Source: Gyromitra esculenta
Lineage: Eukaryota > Ascomycota > Pezizomycetes > Pezizales > Discinaceae
Length of the DNA: 64,000 bases
Assembly: GCA_038503075.1 (NCBI GenBank)
Contig: JBCAML010000005.1
Coordinates: 310,001-374,000, forward strand
Direction: 5' to 3'
In this document: positions 22,158-33,839 of the stretch, one piece after another
Numbering within the stretch: position 1 is the stretch's first letter
How the letters are laid out: each line of letters opens with the position of its first letter
Position numbers and translations under genes: made by a program
The notes under the pieces: generated by a model
What the model was told of the DNA's origin: nothing
Database searches by the model: none
The model's input: the letters and a program-made list of their open reading frames with translations, nothing else

Positions 22158-25100
22158 CGTGAAGACTGACAACAAACAGTTCTCTTGTTTGCCAGAACAG
22201 ACCCAAGGGAAGGAGGAAAGGGGGGAAGAGGGGGGGAAAGGTAATATGTATCCACGGATCGGACGCCTGGGTGCGACATGTGCAGCTGAACCTGCAGCCA
22301 CTATTGCGCCGCGCTGAAGACACCAGACCAGACGTGGCAGAAGGTCTCAGGGTTAGGTGTAATAGACATGCATCAATGTGGGCCAAACGTGGGCCAATGT
22401 CTTTGGTTATTTTGTACTTCGTTGTTTCGGTGATCGCCAACGAACCGGAAACAAGTCATCTCTATTCCCCCGCGGGGGGTCAACGGAGCCGAACATCTCG
22501 GTGAGGGAAGAGGTGCATACGACGGGAACCAGTTATGATGAAGTGCAACTTCAGGAACGAAAAACTTCTACAGCTAAGGTACAGACGACACCGCGAACAT
22601 CTAGAGACTCGGTTTAGTCGTGAAGTAACGCTGTGGAGACTTCGTTATGGATATGTGACCGTGAGTCTGAGGAGAAAACCTGCTATACGGTTGGGCGCCT
22701 ATCAGGATATACTGTAATCTGTATCACATTCATTTCTGCCAGCAGCCCAACCCCCGCGATTAAAACGCCTCTCGGGGATGTCTTCTCGCTTATACCACAC
22801 TCCGGTGAGAACCATCTCAACAGAAAATAGCTGACACGCAGATATTACTGGGCTTCAAATCTCCAATCACGGGCTAGTATCATTGACTATCACTCGGCGA
22901 CCTTAGGAATATGAAACATCCTGAGCAGTAAATGCTAGCGCCAAGGAATCACTCTCCTACATGTTGGATTGCAAAACTACGATCAGGCATCCTTGGAATG
23001 CCTGAATTGACAGGGCTTATGAAAGATTAGGCGCTCATCATTCACTGGTATTCGCAAATCTCAAGGTTTCCTGTTAGAAACAATCAGACATGTGAATCAA
23101 ATGCGCATTTTTTTCTCCGGAGATCCGATTTCGTCAGAACTAGTTGCTCCACCCAAACCAGCCAGGGATTACAAGACTGGACTGCAAATCCAATACAACC
23201 AACCAGGATGAGACAGCTGAGTATCACGACAAGCAAGGCATCAGCTAATGTAATATAACTCTTCTGGTTCTAGTATTACTAGTATTAGTGATGCAGGTCG
23301 CAATTATAGACTGGGATAAAGTATAAAAATACAATAATAAACCCATCCCTCTTTTCCTTCTTCGGGCGCATCATCACATTAGATTATGTATGTATGAATA
23401 TAAGTATGTTTCTCCTTTAACGACTTAAAGATTCAATCGATATATCCAAAACTGATGAAAAGAGCATTTGAATATATATATATGTAGCTAGTGAGAGGAT
23501 GTGCAAAATATTCCGGTGTGCTAGTCAACGTTCACAATCGATTCAGCCTCATGTTATCGATCGCCAAAGATCCCTTCCAATCAATAAAGGCATGACATTA
23601 CCAATGTTCAGGTTTAGAGCTCGAGAAACATTTGTTATTATTTCGATAGCCCCCACTACCCTGCATCACACTTCTACAATGAAACAGACTCGAGCCGGAA
23701 ATTTCTTACGATCGAATTCCCGAATTCGAGATTCATTGCCTACATCCAACTTACCATAGCCTGGATGACGGTCGGTAGGTACGTTGCTCATCGGAGACTT
23801 TCAGTATGTAGCTCAAATATCGATAAAGAGTACCTAGGTCAAATTCGGAGGCCTGTAAAACTTAAGTTACTATACTTGATCAGCCAAATTCTAGGATGGT
23901 CCAAATGCTAGGAGGGTCGGTTGTATTTCTCATTGGGCAAAAATTGGCTATCCTGCTGGATATAAGTATGTTTTCTTACCAGAATCCGTATTCTGGCATT
24001 TGGCCCGTCCTGGCATTTGGCTGATCGAGGATAGTATAATCGGATCATCGTTGCCAAAGTGAGGGTGCCTGAATGTCTCTCTAAGCTGCAAGGCCGTGAA
24101 AAATTTGCAGCTGCTCAGAGTGATAAGCTGGTGAGGCCTTAATTGGGATCAATACAAAAACGTAAGGACTCAAACTGCCTTCCTTAAGCGATTGGAAGTA
24201 GCTCGATACTAGATTAGACGCTCTACAGATTTACTTCGTTTCCATAGATCTCGTGCTCGTATCTATCCAGTGAAACACTGCCAACGACATCATGTAAGGC
24301 GTCATACTCAAGCGGCGTCCTTGTGTGACGGCCAGCCAACAGTTCAATTCCATCAGCTTGTTCGATCACTCAGAGACAAAAAAACGCGTGAAGAAGGCGA
24401 GAACATTCTGCCTACACCTATCAATCTAGATGGACAAGCAGGTATCCGGGACTGTGAGGTACCTGTTCACATGCCATGGTAAGGAACCCCTTAAAGCATT
24501 ACGACAATATCCTTCTCAGGTGATCGCCTTCAGCACACTCATATCTAAAATTTTGGATTCGCGTACTAAAACTTTATCGATTTTACGATTTTATACATTA
24601 TTCGGAGTTGCGGAGTTGTCGAACACGAGTGGAGAACCCTAAGATAAATTGCAATTTGCCGTAAATTATCTTGTGCGGGGAGACAGACATTTCCGGCTGT
24701 CATGGTGCCAAGCTGGAACACTCCGGGTTGGGCCTTTTTGGTTGGTTGTGGGTCGTTGTGACCACCCGCACTAAGAAGTAATATATTCTGCAATAAGAAA
24801 TATGGCTTGGCATTCAAACTACATGTAGTACTCAGTTTTCCTTCCAAATACCCGATGTGACATGCAGTTGCAAATTAACACGTGAGACAATTCGTTATCG
24901 ATTTCAGATCGAAGTTTAGACAAAAGAACCGTGTATATATCGTCACTCGAGGAATGAGCTGTCATCTCAAGTAACTCCAGAGAATGAAGCTGATTAGCGC
25001 CGTGGGGGGGTCCTCTTCGCTGTAGTCTGCTGTTGCTAGCACCCCGCTCCAATCCATATCGTTCCCAAGGATTGCCCATGCCTTAGGCATCTAGTAGCAT

Positions 25101-26374
25101 ATAGGTGTCAAGCTCGACATTTGACTTTTAGAAAAATCTGGTATCTCACAGAAATTATACAAGTTTTGAGGCTGGGAGCATTTTACCTGGTGGATATTGA
25201 CTAGGTGTATTCTATCAAAGCACTACTAAAGTAGCCTTTTTTTGAATTATATCCTGTTAGCGGGGTAGAGAGCCGACTCACAATTAACGTCTCAAGGCTA
25301 TGATGTAGGACAATCATCCAAGTTTAGCACGGCTACTAATTAGGGTCAATGATTGCCATAAACTTCACTCATTCTCGCTTAGGGACTCTTTAAACCAATA
25401 CTGCAAGAAACAGCCTCTCTACAAAAAATCTACTACCTAAAATCTCCCATAGGAGGGATTATCGTAGTTATACAGGCGCGAAATATAACGGTATTCGTCT
25501 TTCTGAAGAAGTCGAGAAGTTGGCTGCGATCTTATTTTAGTGTGCAAAGTTGTGCTTCAATATTAGAATCTATTGGTGGGTTCCATGGATTATGGAGTCT
25601 ATATTCCAATTCTCTGTCTTAAAGGGAGACTTATATTGGTGAGATATAAAGCTCCCGGGAGTTGGTAGTAGAGATTCTTGATTTCCATCGCCTTTTATGT
25701 TTAATTATAACCCGTTGTTGTCGAAAATACAAAATATAAACATTTGGTTTAGAGAATTTATAAGACCCTGAGCCTTTCGGGTCTCCAAGTCATCTGACAT
25801 GCTGGTGTTATTAAGGAAAGCAGTGGTACTTATACCGTGTTTTAGCGATATCAATGACCTATTTTATGCTTGATTTCACCGTAAAAGTCATCTCCTAATC
25901 TTTTTCTCTGCCCTATAACTCTCCGTCCGGACCAGTTTCCTGAATCCGCCTTCAGTCCCAACTTCCCTAAAAGCCTGCTAGGCCAAGCGCCGGAGCTGTT
26001 AACAGTAGTTAGCGAGCTTGGTGGTTAAGTTTCCTTTTTAGGCTCCAAACTTCCATCGGCGGAGATGTCGCTGATGCTCAAATACTAGTATGTTGATTGA
26101 TTTACCTTTTTCTTGGTTTCAATTAAACTCAGTGGTCCGAGAGCCGAAGGGATCCGACGAACCCAAGCTAGTATGTGACAGAGTGCTGTATTCAGGCTGA
26201 ATACAGCTAGGAGGCGCATAATTTATGTTCTCGTAGGGGCCCAGGCCATTGGCAGTGACTACAGGCGAATTTCCCCCAAAATTGGAATTATTATTGGGAT
26301 TCGGTACAAGCTTCGTTTACAAAACATCCCATATCAAAAGCTATGGGATTTGCCAATATTAGTAATGATAGTTT
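22158..26374. other. Long gene-poor stretch left of the retroelement island
   Basis: About 4.2 kb with only short unsupported ORFs. One MITE (23870-24034) is the only structured element seen. Confidence 0.55.
23870..24034. mobile_element. MITE family 7
   Basis: A 165-bp TA-flanked element. Left end CTATACTTGATCAGCCAAAT; right end, reverse complemented, CTATCCTCGATCAGCCAAAT. The inverted similarity continues for about 45 bases through the two CCAAATGC segments. Non-coding. Confidence 0.78.
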
Positions 26375-26390
26375 GTTCTCTTTGCGAATA
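26375..26390. repeat. Left target-site duplication of the LINE
   Basis: GTTCTCTTTGCGAATA, repeated exactly at 42299-42314, directly abuts the poly(T) (minus-strand poly(A)) end of the LINE. Confidence 0.93.
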
Positions 26391-27606
26391 TGTTTTTTTT
26401 TTTTGTTAAATCATTGTTTCATTGTTTGAATCTGGTACAAGAATATCACATGCAACCGAAGTTATAGCGTGAACAAAACCCACGGACTTCAACCCTCCAA
26501 AAATAAAGTAAACAAAGTAAATATAACTGAAAATTTCAATCCAGAGTTTTCCCTAGCGGCAGCAAAAGCCAAAATAAATAAATCCAGCGTGAGACGATTA
26601 GTTTTCTATTGACTCAAAAAAGTCTAGAAGAGATATGAGAGAAGATATAGAATGAGCAGAAATTGATGATAAAATATCAGATGAACCAGATGATGAAAGA
26701 CTAACTAAGTCAGTATTTGATTTGATAGGAAAATTTGTTCTTGATTTCGAAATAAATTCTGCAAGAGCAATTAAAAAGGAAAGGTTATTCCACACTGAAG
26801 AATCTTCATCTATAGAATTTAAAAAGGGAATAAATAAATTTCTTTTGGATGATAGAGCGAAGCAGTATAAAATAGCGTGCGAAAAATTTTGAACATCATC
26901 TCCGCAGAGAGGACATGTAGTAGGACCTGGATGAGACCAGGAAGTGTGAGCGGCAAGGTAGCTTTTGTGGGCACTCATTTGATGGATACGGCCAGCCATG
27001 AATTTCGAAAATTTAATGAAAAGATGTGGTGTTGTAGTGGTAGGATATTTGTAGTAAGATGGTCGAGGAAGAAGAGTATCCCAGTCTTTGATAAATTGGG
27101 ATAATATAGCATTATTGCTGTTTTCTAGGACCATTGTGCGATTGGGGTTTGGTTTGTCCAAAATAGGACCAAGTGCGCTGGGGTAGTAGTTGGCAGGGAG
27201 AAATTTCCATGCTTTGTTTGCCAGAGCGTCAATGATCAAAGGACGAACCCGGCTTTTTGCTATGGAGTTCCAGGGTCTGGGTCTTCTAGCGCAGAGGCCT
27301 TTGAGGTGAATTCTTAATAGGGGAAGAGGTTTGCCGTCAGCCTAAAAGTTGGGAGGTAGGCGAGCGGAAGCTGGATTGAAGAGAACAGGTAGCGTGGCTA
27401 TACGAATAGCATGGCGTCTGCGAAGATAGAGGGCGTACGAAAGCTTAGGGGGTAGGGAGGCTTCTCGAGTGAGTGCTCCTATATTGGTTGACGAAAAGCA
27501 GTTTGTGATCCATCTGAGAACATTGTTCCAGAAGGGATCGATTTTCTTTAGAGTGGTGGCGGATGGTGTGAACACATTCATACCGTATGTTAATATGGGT
27601 CGAATA

Positions 27607-28016
27607 TCTCAAGGGGCGAGTTTTATCTTCAAGCTCTCAGGTATCCCCCGAGATGAGCAGTGCTACTTGAAGGGAAAACTAAGCGACGAGAGTGTTCACG
27701 AGATTCCACAGGCTCTACGAAGTGTTCAAGTATAGAGGACTTGAGGACGGCGACAGCGTAAAGTTATGAGGTATAACCGAGGGTTGTATTGTAAAATACA
27801 AGAGGGTACAATAGAAGACGTTGCTTAAGGAAAGAAGAAGGAAAAGTACAACAAGAGGGGAAATCCCTTCGCTTATATACCACATTCCAACTCGTTCGAT
27901 GACAAAGACTTGACTCATTGCAACGGAAACCCAAGGAAACACAAAGAACAACAATATAACACAACAACCTTGTACCCCTGTACCTAACGAACCAACGAAA
28001 ACAACTATCCATGAAA
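27607..28016 (-). mobile_element. Solo LTR, family B (B1)
   Basis: A 410-bp solo LTR (plus-strand ends TCTCAAGG and CCATGAAA) flanked by GAATA on both sides, inserted in LINE ORF2. It contains a TATA box (TATATAAG on the minus strand), AAGCAACGT and the GGATA-loop hairpin. Confidence 0.9.
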
Positions 28017-28201
28017 GAATAAGTCCCATAGCTAGTTTGCGGGCGTTGGAGCTTGTGAGTCCAGAGCCAGATGAGGAAAAGGATTTGATGGTGAAAAAGG
28101 CTTTCTGTGCTGCAGAAAGTCTCTTTAAGAAGTGAGTGTTTGTGTTGAAATTGTTGGAGAGCCAGAAGCCTAGCCATCGTATACATAACTGCGGGGTAAA
28201 G

Positions 28202-29026
28202 TTTCACGGATTAAGGATTGGGAACAGGGTTAGGTTTTGGTGCGACGGGTGTTATGGGTTCGGGTTTTCTGTTACAATGTCATTGTTTTTCGGTTGTTTT
28301 CGGTTATTGGATTTGTTGGGAAAAGCGGGGTATTTAAGCTGTGGATTATGTTCGCTTGTTGTTCTTCTTTTCTTCTCTCTTTAAGCAACATTCTCGTTTC
28401 ACTTCTGTCTCAAGGAGCGGGTTTCCTGTCAAGCTCTCGAGTATCCCTCGAGATGAGCAGTGCTACTTGAATGGGAAACCAACAACGAGAAAGTGTACGA
28501 AGGTTCTACAGGCTCTACAATTGGTTTAAGTCGTGGTGACCTAAAGACGGCGACAGCGGAGGATTACGAGATGTAACCGAGGTTTGTATTTGTAGGATAC
28601 AAGAGTGAACAATAGAAGACGTTGCTTAGGGAAAGAAGAAGGAAAAGTACAACAAGAGGGGAGAACCCTTCGCTTATATACCACATCCCAACTCTTTCGA
28701 TGACAAAGACATGACTCATTGTAATAGGAAACCCATGGAAACACAAAGAATAAACATCAAAACACAATGACCATATACCCATGTACTCGACCCATCAACG
28801 AAACAACCATCCATGAAATTCTGCTGTATTCGTTATAATACCACTTTGATTCTACCACAGAATTCCCGCTGCCGCTGTGAAACATCGCCAATACTTCGCC
28901 TGGAAGTATACCTTTTGTAGGACCTGTAGACCATACCGCACTCTTCGAACGTATTGGTTTCCCGCTTAAGTAGCACTGCTCACCTTCAGGGATACTGAAG
29001 GGCTTAACAAGAGACCAACCGTGAGA
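28202..29026 (+). mobile_element. Solo LTR, family A (A1), split by a family B LTR
   Basis: Ends TTTCACGG and CCGTGAGA with TAAAG on both sides. Removing the nested family B copy (28408-28818) and its TTCTG duplication leaves 409 bp. Confidence 0.9.
28408..28818 (-). mobile_element. Solo LTR, family B (B2), nested inside A1
   Basis: 411 bp, TCTCAAGG..CCATGAAA on the plus strand, with TTCTG on both sides (28403-28407 and 28819-28823). It entered after A1. Confidence 0.9.
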
Positions 29027-29084
29027 TAAAGGTGATTCCGTTGAGATTAATGGAAACACCTGGTGATGGGGAGAGACAATTATG

Positions 29085-29493
29085 TTTCATGGATGGTTGT
29101 CGCGTTGTTCGGTTAAGAAGTATGAGTGTTTGGTTGCGTTGTTTTGCTGTTTTCGATGTGCTTCCCTTGGTTTCTTTTACAATGAGTCATGCGTTTGTCA
29201 TCAGAACGATGGATTATGAGTATATAAGCGAAGGGATTCCCCCTCTTGTTGTACTTTTCTCTTTTCCTTTTCTTAAGCAACGTCTTCTATTGTTTTCTCC
29301 TGTATTTTACAATACAAACCTCGGTTACACCTCGTAACTCTTCGCCATCGCCATCTTCAAGTCATCTTAACTTGATCCACTTGTAGAGCCTGTAGAATCT
29401 TCGCACATACTCTCGCTGTTGGTTTCTCATTCAAGTAGCACTGCTCATCTCGAGGGATACTCGAGAGCTTGATAAGAAACCCGCTCCTTGAGA
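29085..29493 (+). mobile_element. Solo LTR, family B (B3)
   Basis: 409 bp, TTTCATGG..CCTTGAGA, flanked by TTATG on both sides. The hairpin is in its most regular family-B form (TCTCGAG, loop GGATA, CTCGAGA). Confidence 0.9.
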
Positions 29494-29699
29494 TTATGGA
29501 TGGTAGTCCAATGGATGAGTTCAGTTTTCGGGATAGAAAACGAAACTCTTATGGCATTACCTATGATGTTAATATCATTTGCAGCTTTTTCGAGGAGTTT
29601 TGCATTTTTCCTGGTTGAGTTGGAAAATACTGTGATGGCGAAGTCATCGACATATGAAAAGGTAAATTTATGGTCGTTTTGCAGGTGGAGGGGAGCGAC

Positions 29700-30109
29700 T
29701 TTCATGGATTAACTTAGGCAACGAGTTGTGGTTTGGTCGTTGGTTGTATTGTTGTTCGGATGGTTGTACAATCTCTTTGTTGTTCGGTTATTTTCGGTTA
29801 TGGGTTTTGTCAAAGAAAGCGGGGTATTTAAGTGTTGGATTTCGGAACGTTCTTGTTCTTCTTCTTCTTCTTTTCTTAAGCAACGTTCTTACTTTACTTC
29901 TACTGTGTTACTTTAATACTATCTCGATTCTATCTCAGAATCCCCGCTGTCGCTGTCACTGTGAAACCCTTTACACTTAACTCGCCTTGAGTTAGACCCA
30001 CGTAGGACCTGTAGAAACATCGTGGCTCTTGTCGCTTGACCTCTCACTTAAGTAGCACTGCTCACCTTCAGGGATACTGAAGGGCTTAACAAGGGATCAA
30101 ACCGTGAGA
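29700..30109 (+). mobile_element. Solo LTR, family A (A2)
   Basis: 410 bp, TTTCATGG..CCGTGAGA, flanked by GCGAC. It splits the LINE reverse transcriptase between the PQGSP and YVDD motifs. Confidence 0.92.
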
Positions 30110-30396
30110 GCGACGTAGATACAAAAGAGGAGGGGTAAAATAGGAGATCCTTGTGGAACACCTACCAAGACTGGGATGAAGGTGCAGGGAGAGCCTTTAA
30201 AGAGGAGAGCGCATTCTCGATCATTGAGGAAAGAGATTATCCAAGAAATCATGTAGGATGGAATTGCATGATTGTGGAGTCTTTTTTCCAAGATGTTGGG
30301 ATTGACATTGTCGAAACCCCCTTTGATGTCCAGGAAGAGTGTGGAAACCTTTTTGTCGGCTGCCTGTAGGAGTTGAATGTCATGAAGTACAGCAGA

Positions 30397-31228
30397 TTTC
30401 ATGGATAGTATGAGGCAATGGGTTAGGATGGGATTATTGGTTGTTACGAATAGTGTTGTGGGCTACAATGTTATTGTCTTTCGGTTAGGTTTCGGTTATG
30501 AGTCAGAGGTATGGGAAAAGCGGGGTATTTAAGGAAGGGTTTTCGGTCGCTTGTTGTTTTCTTTCTCTTTTTCCTTAAGCAACGTTCTCGTTTCACTTCT
30601 GCTGTATTGGTCTCACGGTTGGGTCCCTCGCTAAGCCCTTCAGTATCCCTGAAGGTGAGCAGTGCTACTTAATGAGGTATCAACACGTTCAAAGAGTGCG
30701 GCGTTTCTACAAGTTCTACAAGGGGTCTATCTCCAGGCGAGATAAGTGCAGCGAGGTGGACAGCGACAGCGAGGGTTCTGAGGTAGAACCAAGATAGTAT
30801 TTCTGACGAGTACAGGAGAAGGTAAACGAGAACGTTGCTTAAGGAAAGAAGAAGAAGAGAAAACAAAGACGACTAAAATCCTTCCTTAAATACCCCGCTT
30901 TTTGGTAACACCAACAACAACCCGACAACAACCGAAACATAAAGCCATTATTAACACATAACTGAACAACAACAAAGAAATTATACAATCATCCGAACCA
31001 CAATTCCTTCCCTAAGTCAATCCGTGAAAATTGGTTATAATTCTACTTCGATTCTACCTTAGAATCTTCGCTGCCCCTGTGAACCATCACCGATACTTCG
31101 CCTTGAAGTATACCCCTTGTAGGACCTGTAGAAAACATCGCACTCTTCAAACGAGTTGGATTTCCGCTTAAGTAGCACTGCTCACCTTCAGGGATACTTA
31201 AGGGCTTAACGAGAAGCCAACCATGAGA
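30397..31228 (+). mobile_element. Solo LTR, family A (A3), split by another family A LTR
   Basis: Ends TTTCATGG and CCATGAGA with GCAGA on both sides. Without the nested copy at 30611-31029 and its ATTGG duplication it is 408 bp. Confidence 0.9.
30611..31029 (-). mobile_element. Solo LTR, family A (A4), nested inside A3
   Basis: 419 bp, plus-strand ends TCTCACGG and CCGTGAAA, with ATTGG on both sides. Opposite orientation to its host LTR. Confidence 0.9.
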
Positions 31229-31286
31229 GCAGATACTGCATCTCCGGTAGAGATTAGAGAGAGGGAGCCGAATTGATTAGGATGAA

Positions 31287-31736
31287 TTTCATGGATTAAC
31301 TTAGGGAAGGATTCATGGTCAGGTGGTTGGTTGTGTTATTTGCTTGGATGGTTGTATGAGTTCTTTATTGTTCGGGTATATTTGGGTTGTCGGAATAATG
31401 TCTTTGTGTTTCGGTTGTTGTCGGGTTGTTGTTGGTGTTACAGGAAAAGCGGGGTATTTAAGTGAAGGATTTCGGTCGTTTATGTTCTTTTCCTTCTTCT
31501 TTTTTTAAGCAACGTTCTCGTTTACCTTCTGCTGTAATCATTTGAATACTATTTCGGTTCTACCTCAGAACCCTCGCTGTCGCTGTCTACCTCGCCGCCC
31601 CTATCTCGCCTTGAGATAAACCCCTCGTAGAACTTGTAGAAATACTGCACTCTTCGAACGTGTTAGAACCTCGCTTAAGTAGCACTGCTCACCTTCAGGG
31701 ATACTGAAGGGCTTAACGAGGGACTGAACCGTGAGA
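31287..31736 (+). mobile_element. Solo LTR, family A (A5)
   Basis: 450 bp, TTTCATGG..CCGTGAGA, flanked by ATGAA. This longer form matches the 449-bp LTRs of the full-length element more closely in size than the 410-bp copies do. Confidence 0.9.
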
Positions 31737-32425
31737 ATGAATGAGGCCATTGGAGCATGAGAGAAGGGCAAGTCTGGAGGCAAAAATGCGTTCTAGAACT
31801 TTGGAGAGAGTTTCGAGTAGAACTATTACTCTAAAGGAAGATGAGATGTCATATGATTCTTTGTTGGGTTTAGGGAGTACGATTCCGAAGGCCCTTTTGA
31901 GTTGTAGTGGATGGTAGCCAAACCGTGCAAGAGGGTTTAAGAGACCATGGATGATTTGAGAGTTGATATTATTTATCTTTTTCCAGATGCCAAATGGAAT
32001 GGTATCGGGTCCCGGTGCGGATGAGTTGGATGAGCTTCGGAGTGCAGAGGATATCTCATCGAAGTCAATTTCGATAAAGTCGGAGTGGGAAAAGTAGGGT
32101 GGTAGAGGAGAAATATTTCGGGGGGAAAAAAGTGATTTATGAGAGTAGAGGCAAGTTGAGATGGTGTTTCAATATTGGGGAGATTGGGAAAGGTATCGTT
32201 ATTAGATGACGTTTTCATTCTTTTGGCTGCCCAGATGTTTGATGGAGAAGCGGATGCAAGGAAGGAGTTCCAATGATTCTTTTTGCATCTGGCGATTTCG
32301 TGGAAGTAGGCATACTTAGCAGCGCGTACTTCAGGGGAGGAGGGGGCTTTCTAGCCTTTATAGCTCTGTTTATGGGATCTATCAACTGAATGAAAGATTT
32401 TCCGGAGTTGCGAGAGGAGAGGGGT

Positions 32426-32872
32426 TCTCACGGTTGAGTTCCTCGTTAAGCCCTTCAGTATCCCTGAAGGTGAGCAGTGCTACTTAATGAGGTATCAACG
32501 CGTTCAAAGAGTGCAGCGTTTCTACAGGTTCTACGATGGATCTATCTCAAGGCGAGATAAGTGCGGCGAAGTGAACAGCGACAGCGAGAATTCTAAGATA
32601 GAACCGAGATTGTATATCCGACAAGTACAGGAGAAGGTAAACGAGAACGTTGCTTAAGGAAAGAAGAGAAAGAGAAACAAGAGCGACCAAAGTCCTTCCT
32701 TAAATACCCCGCTTTCTTGTAACACCAACAACAACCTGACAACAACCAAAACACAAAGACATTATTCCAATAACCAAAACATAACCGAACAACAAAGAAA
32801 TTATACAACCATCCAAACAACGATATGACCAACAACCAAACCACGATTCATTCTCTAAGTCAATCCATGAAA
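32426..32872 (-). mobile_element. Solo LTR, family A (A6)
   Basis: 447 bp, plus-strand ends TCTCACGG and CCATGAAA, flanked by GGGGT. It separates the endonuclease part of LINE ORF2 from the reverse transcriptase part. Confidence 0.92.
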
Positions 32873-33839
32873 GGGGTCCACCATTTTTTTGACCATTGTG
32901 ATGGTCTTTTTAAAGGGGTGGAACGAATAAGGGGTGAAGTGACTAGGTTGAGTGATTGCGAAAACCATTCATCTAGGTTCGGCGAACTGGATGGAGCAGA
33001 AATTTTTAGGTTTTTTATGAGAGGTGTGAGAGTTTTCCAGTTGGTCCATGACCAATCTGGGGATGATGCTGAAGTGAATTTTTGAGGATTAGAGAGGTGG
33101 ATGGCTATGGGAATATGGTCAGAGCTGGTTGAGGGTAGTGAAGAATCCCATTTTTTAATAAATGGTATGATGAGATCATTTCCAAAAGCAAGGTCAAGGA
33201 CGCTTGGTCTGGAGTGGGAGTCATAAGGGAATCGAGTGAAAATTCCTGGGGTGTTGATGAGAGTGAAATTAGAGTTTCTGGCGGAGGAATGGTATTTTTC
33301 CCCTTCGTTGAATTCTTGCGAGGAAATAGAGCGAAGAGGATCAGTGGAAGGGTGATGAATGTTAAAATCTCCAACGATAATGGAGGGTGTAATGGAGGTG
33401 GTAAAAATTTGAGAGGGGTGAATGAAGTGTTCACTTGTATCAAGGCGGGTGCGATTATAAATATTCGAGATATTCATATTATAGGAGGAAGAGTTAAAAA
33501 TTGGATTTTTGAATTTGAGGAAGAGAGTGATAAGATCGTCTCGACCAAAGTTTTGAACTAAGAATTTGACTTTATAGGAATTGATAAAGTCTTTGAAGAT
33601 ATAAAAGCATACTCGTATTTTTTGATTGGCGAGTATGGAGGGTGATAAGAGGTAATATCCTGGCTCTTGGAGTGGTTTATTGTTCCAAAGGTAGGGATCT
33701 TGGATTGCGACGATAGATGGAGATATTTTAAAAGAAGAAAAAAGGGAATGAAAGATTTTTGAACTCGATGCGCAGTTATGTTGTATAATTGTGAAGGGAG
33801 TTATGCGGGAGTTGATGTTGTTAATCCTAGGAGACATAA

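Larger units (their letters stand above)
26598..33837 (-). pseudogene. LINE ORF2: endonuclease-reverse transcriptase, interrupted and mildly decayed
   Basis: Eight pieces join in frame across seven insertion blocks: 33837-32873, 32420-31737, 31281-31229, 30391-30110, 29694-29494, 29079-29027, 28196-28017 and 27601-26598. The first piece is an exonuclease/endonuclease domain (IQHNCASS, AIQDPYLW, VGDFNIHHP, SSDHIPIAIH). The next pieces are reverse transcriptase: SSAPGPDTIPFGIWKK, LPKPNKESYD, FLDIKGGFDNVN, VGVPQGSPILPLLF, and the catalytic YVDD at 29643-29654. The last piece ends in CPLCGDDVQNFSHAILYC. Damage is limited to TAG codons at 32351-32353 and 27342-27344 and a one-base deletion near the T6/C6 run at about 32120-32135; the total length (3,422) is one base short of a whole number of codons. 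The ATG lies two bases after the ORF1 stop. Confidence 0.88.

Noticed and set aside
22271..22830. Chain of short plus-strand ORFs behind the disordered protein gene
   Set aside because: Overlapping frames with no shared motif and no splice logic joining them.
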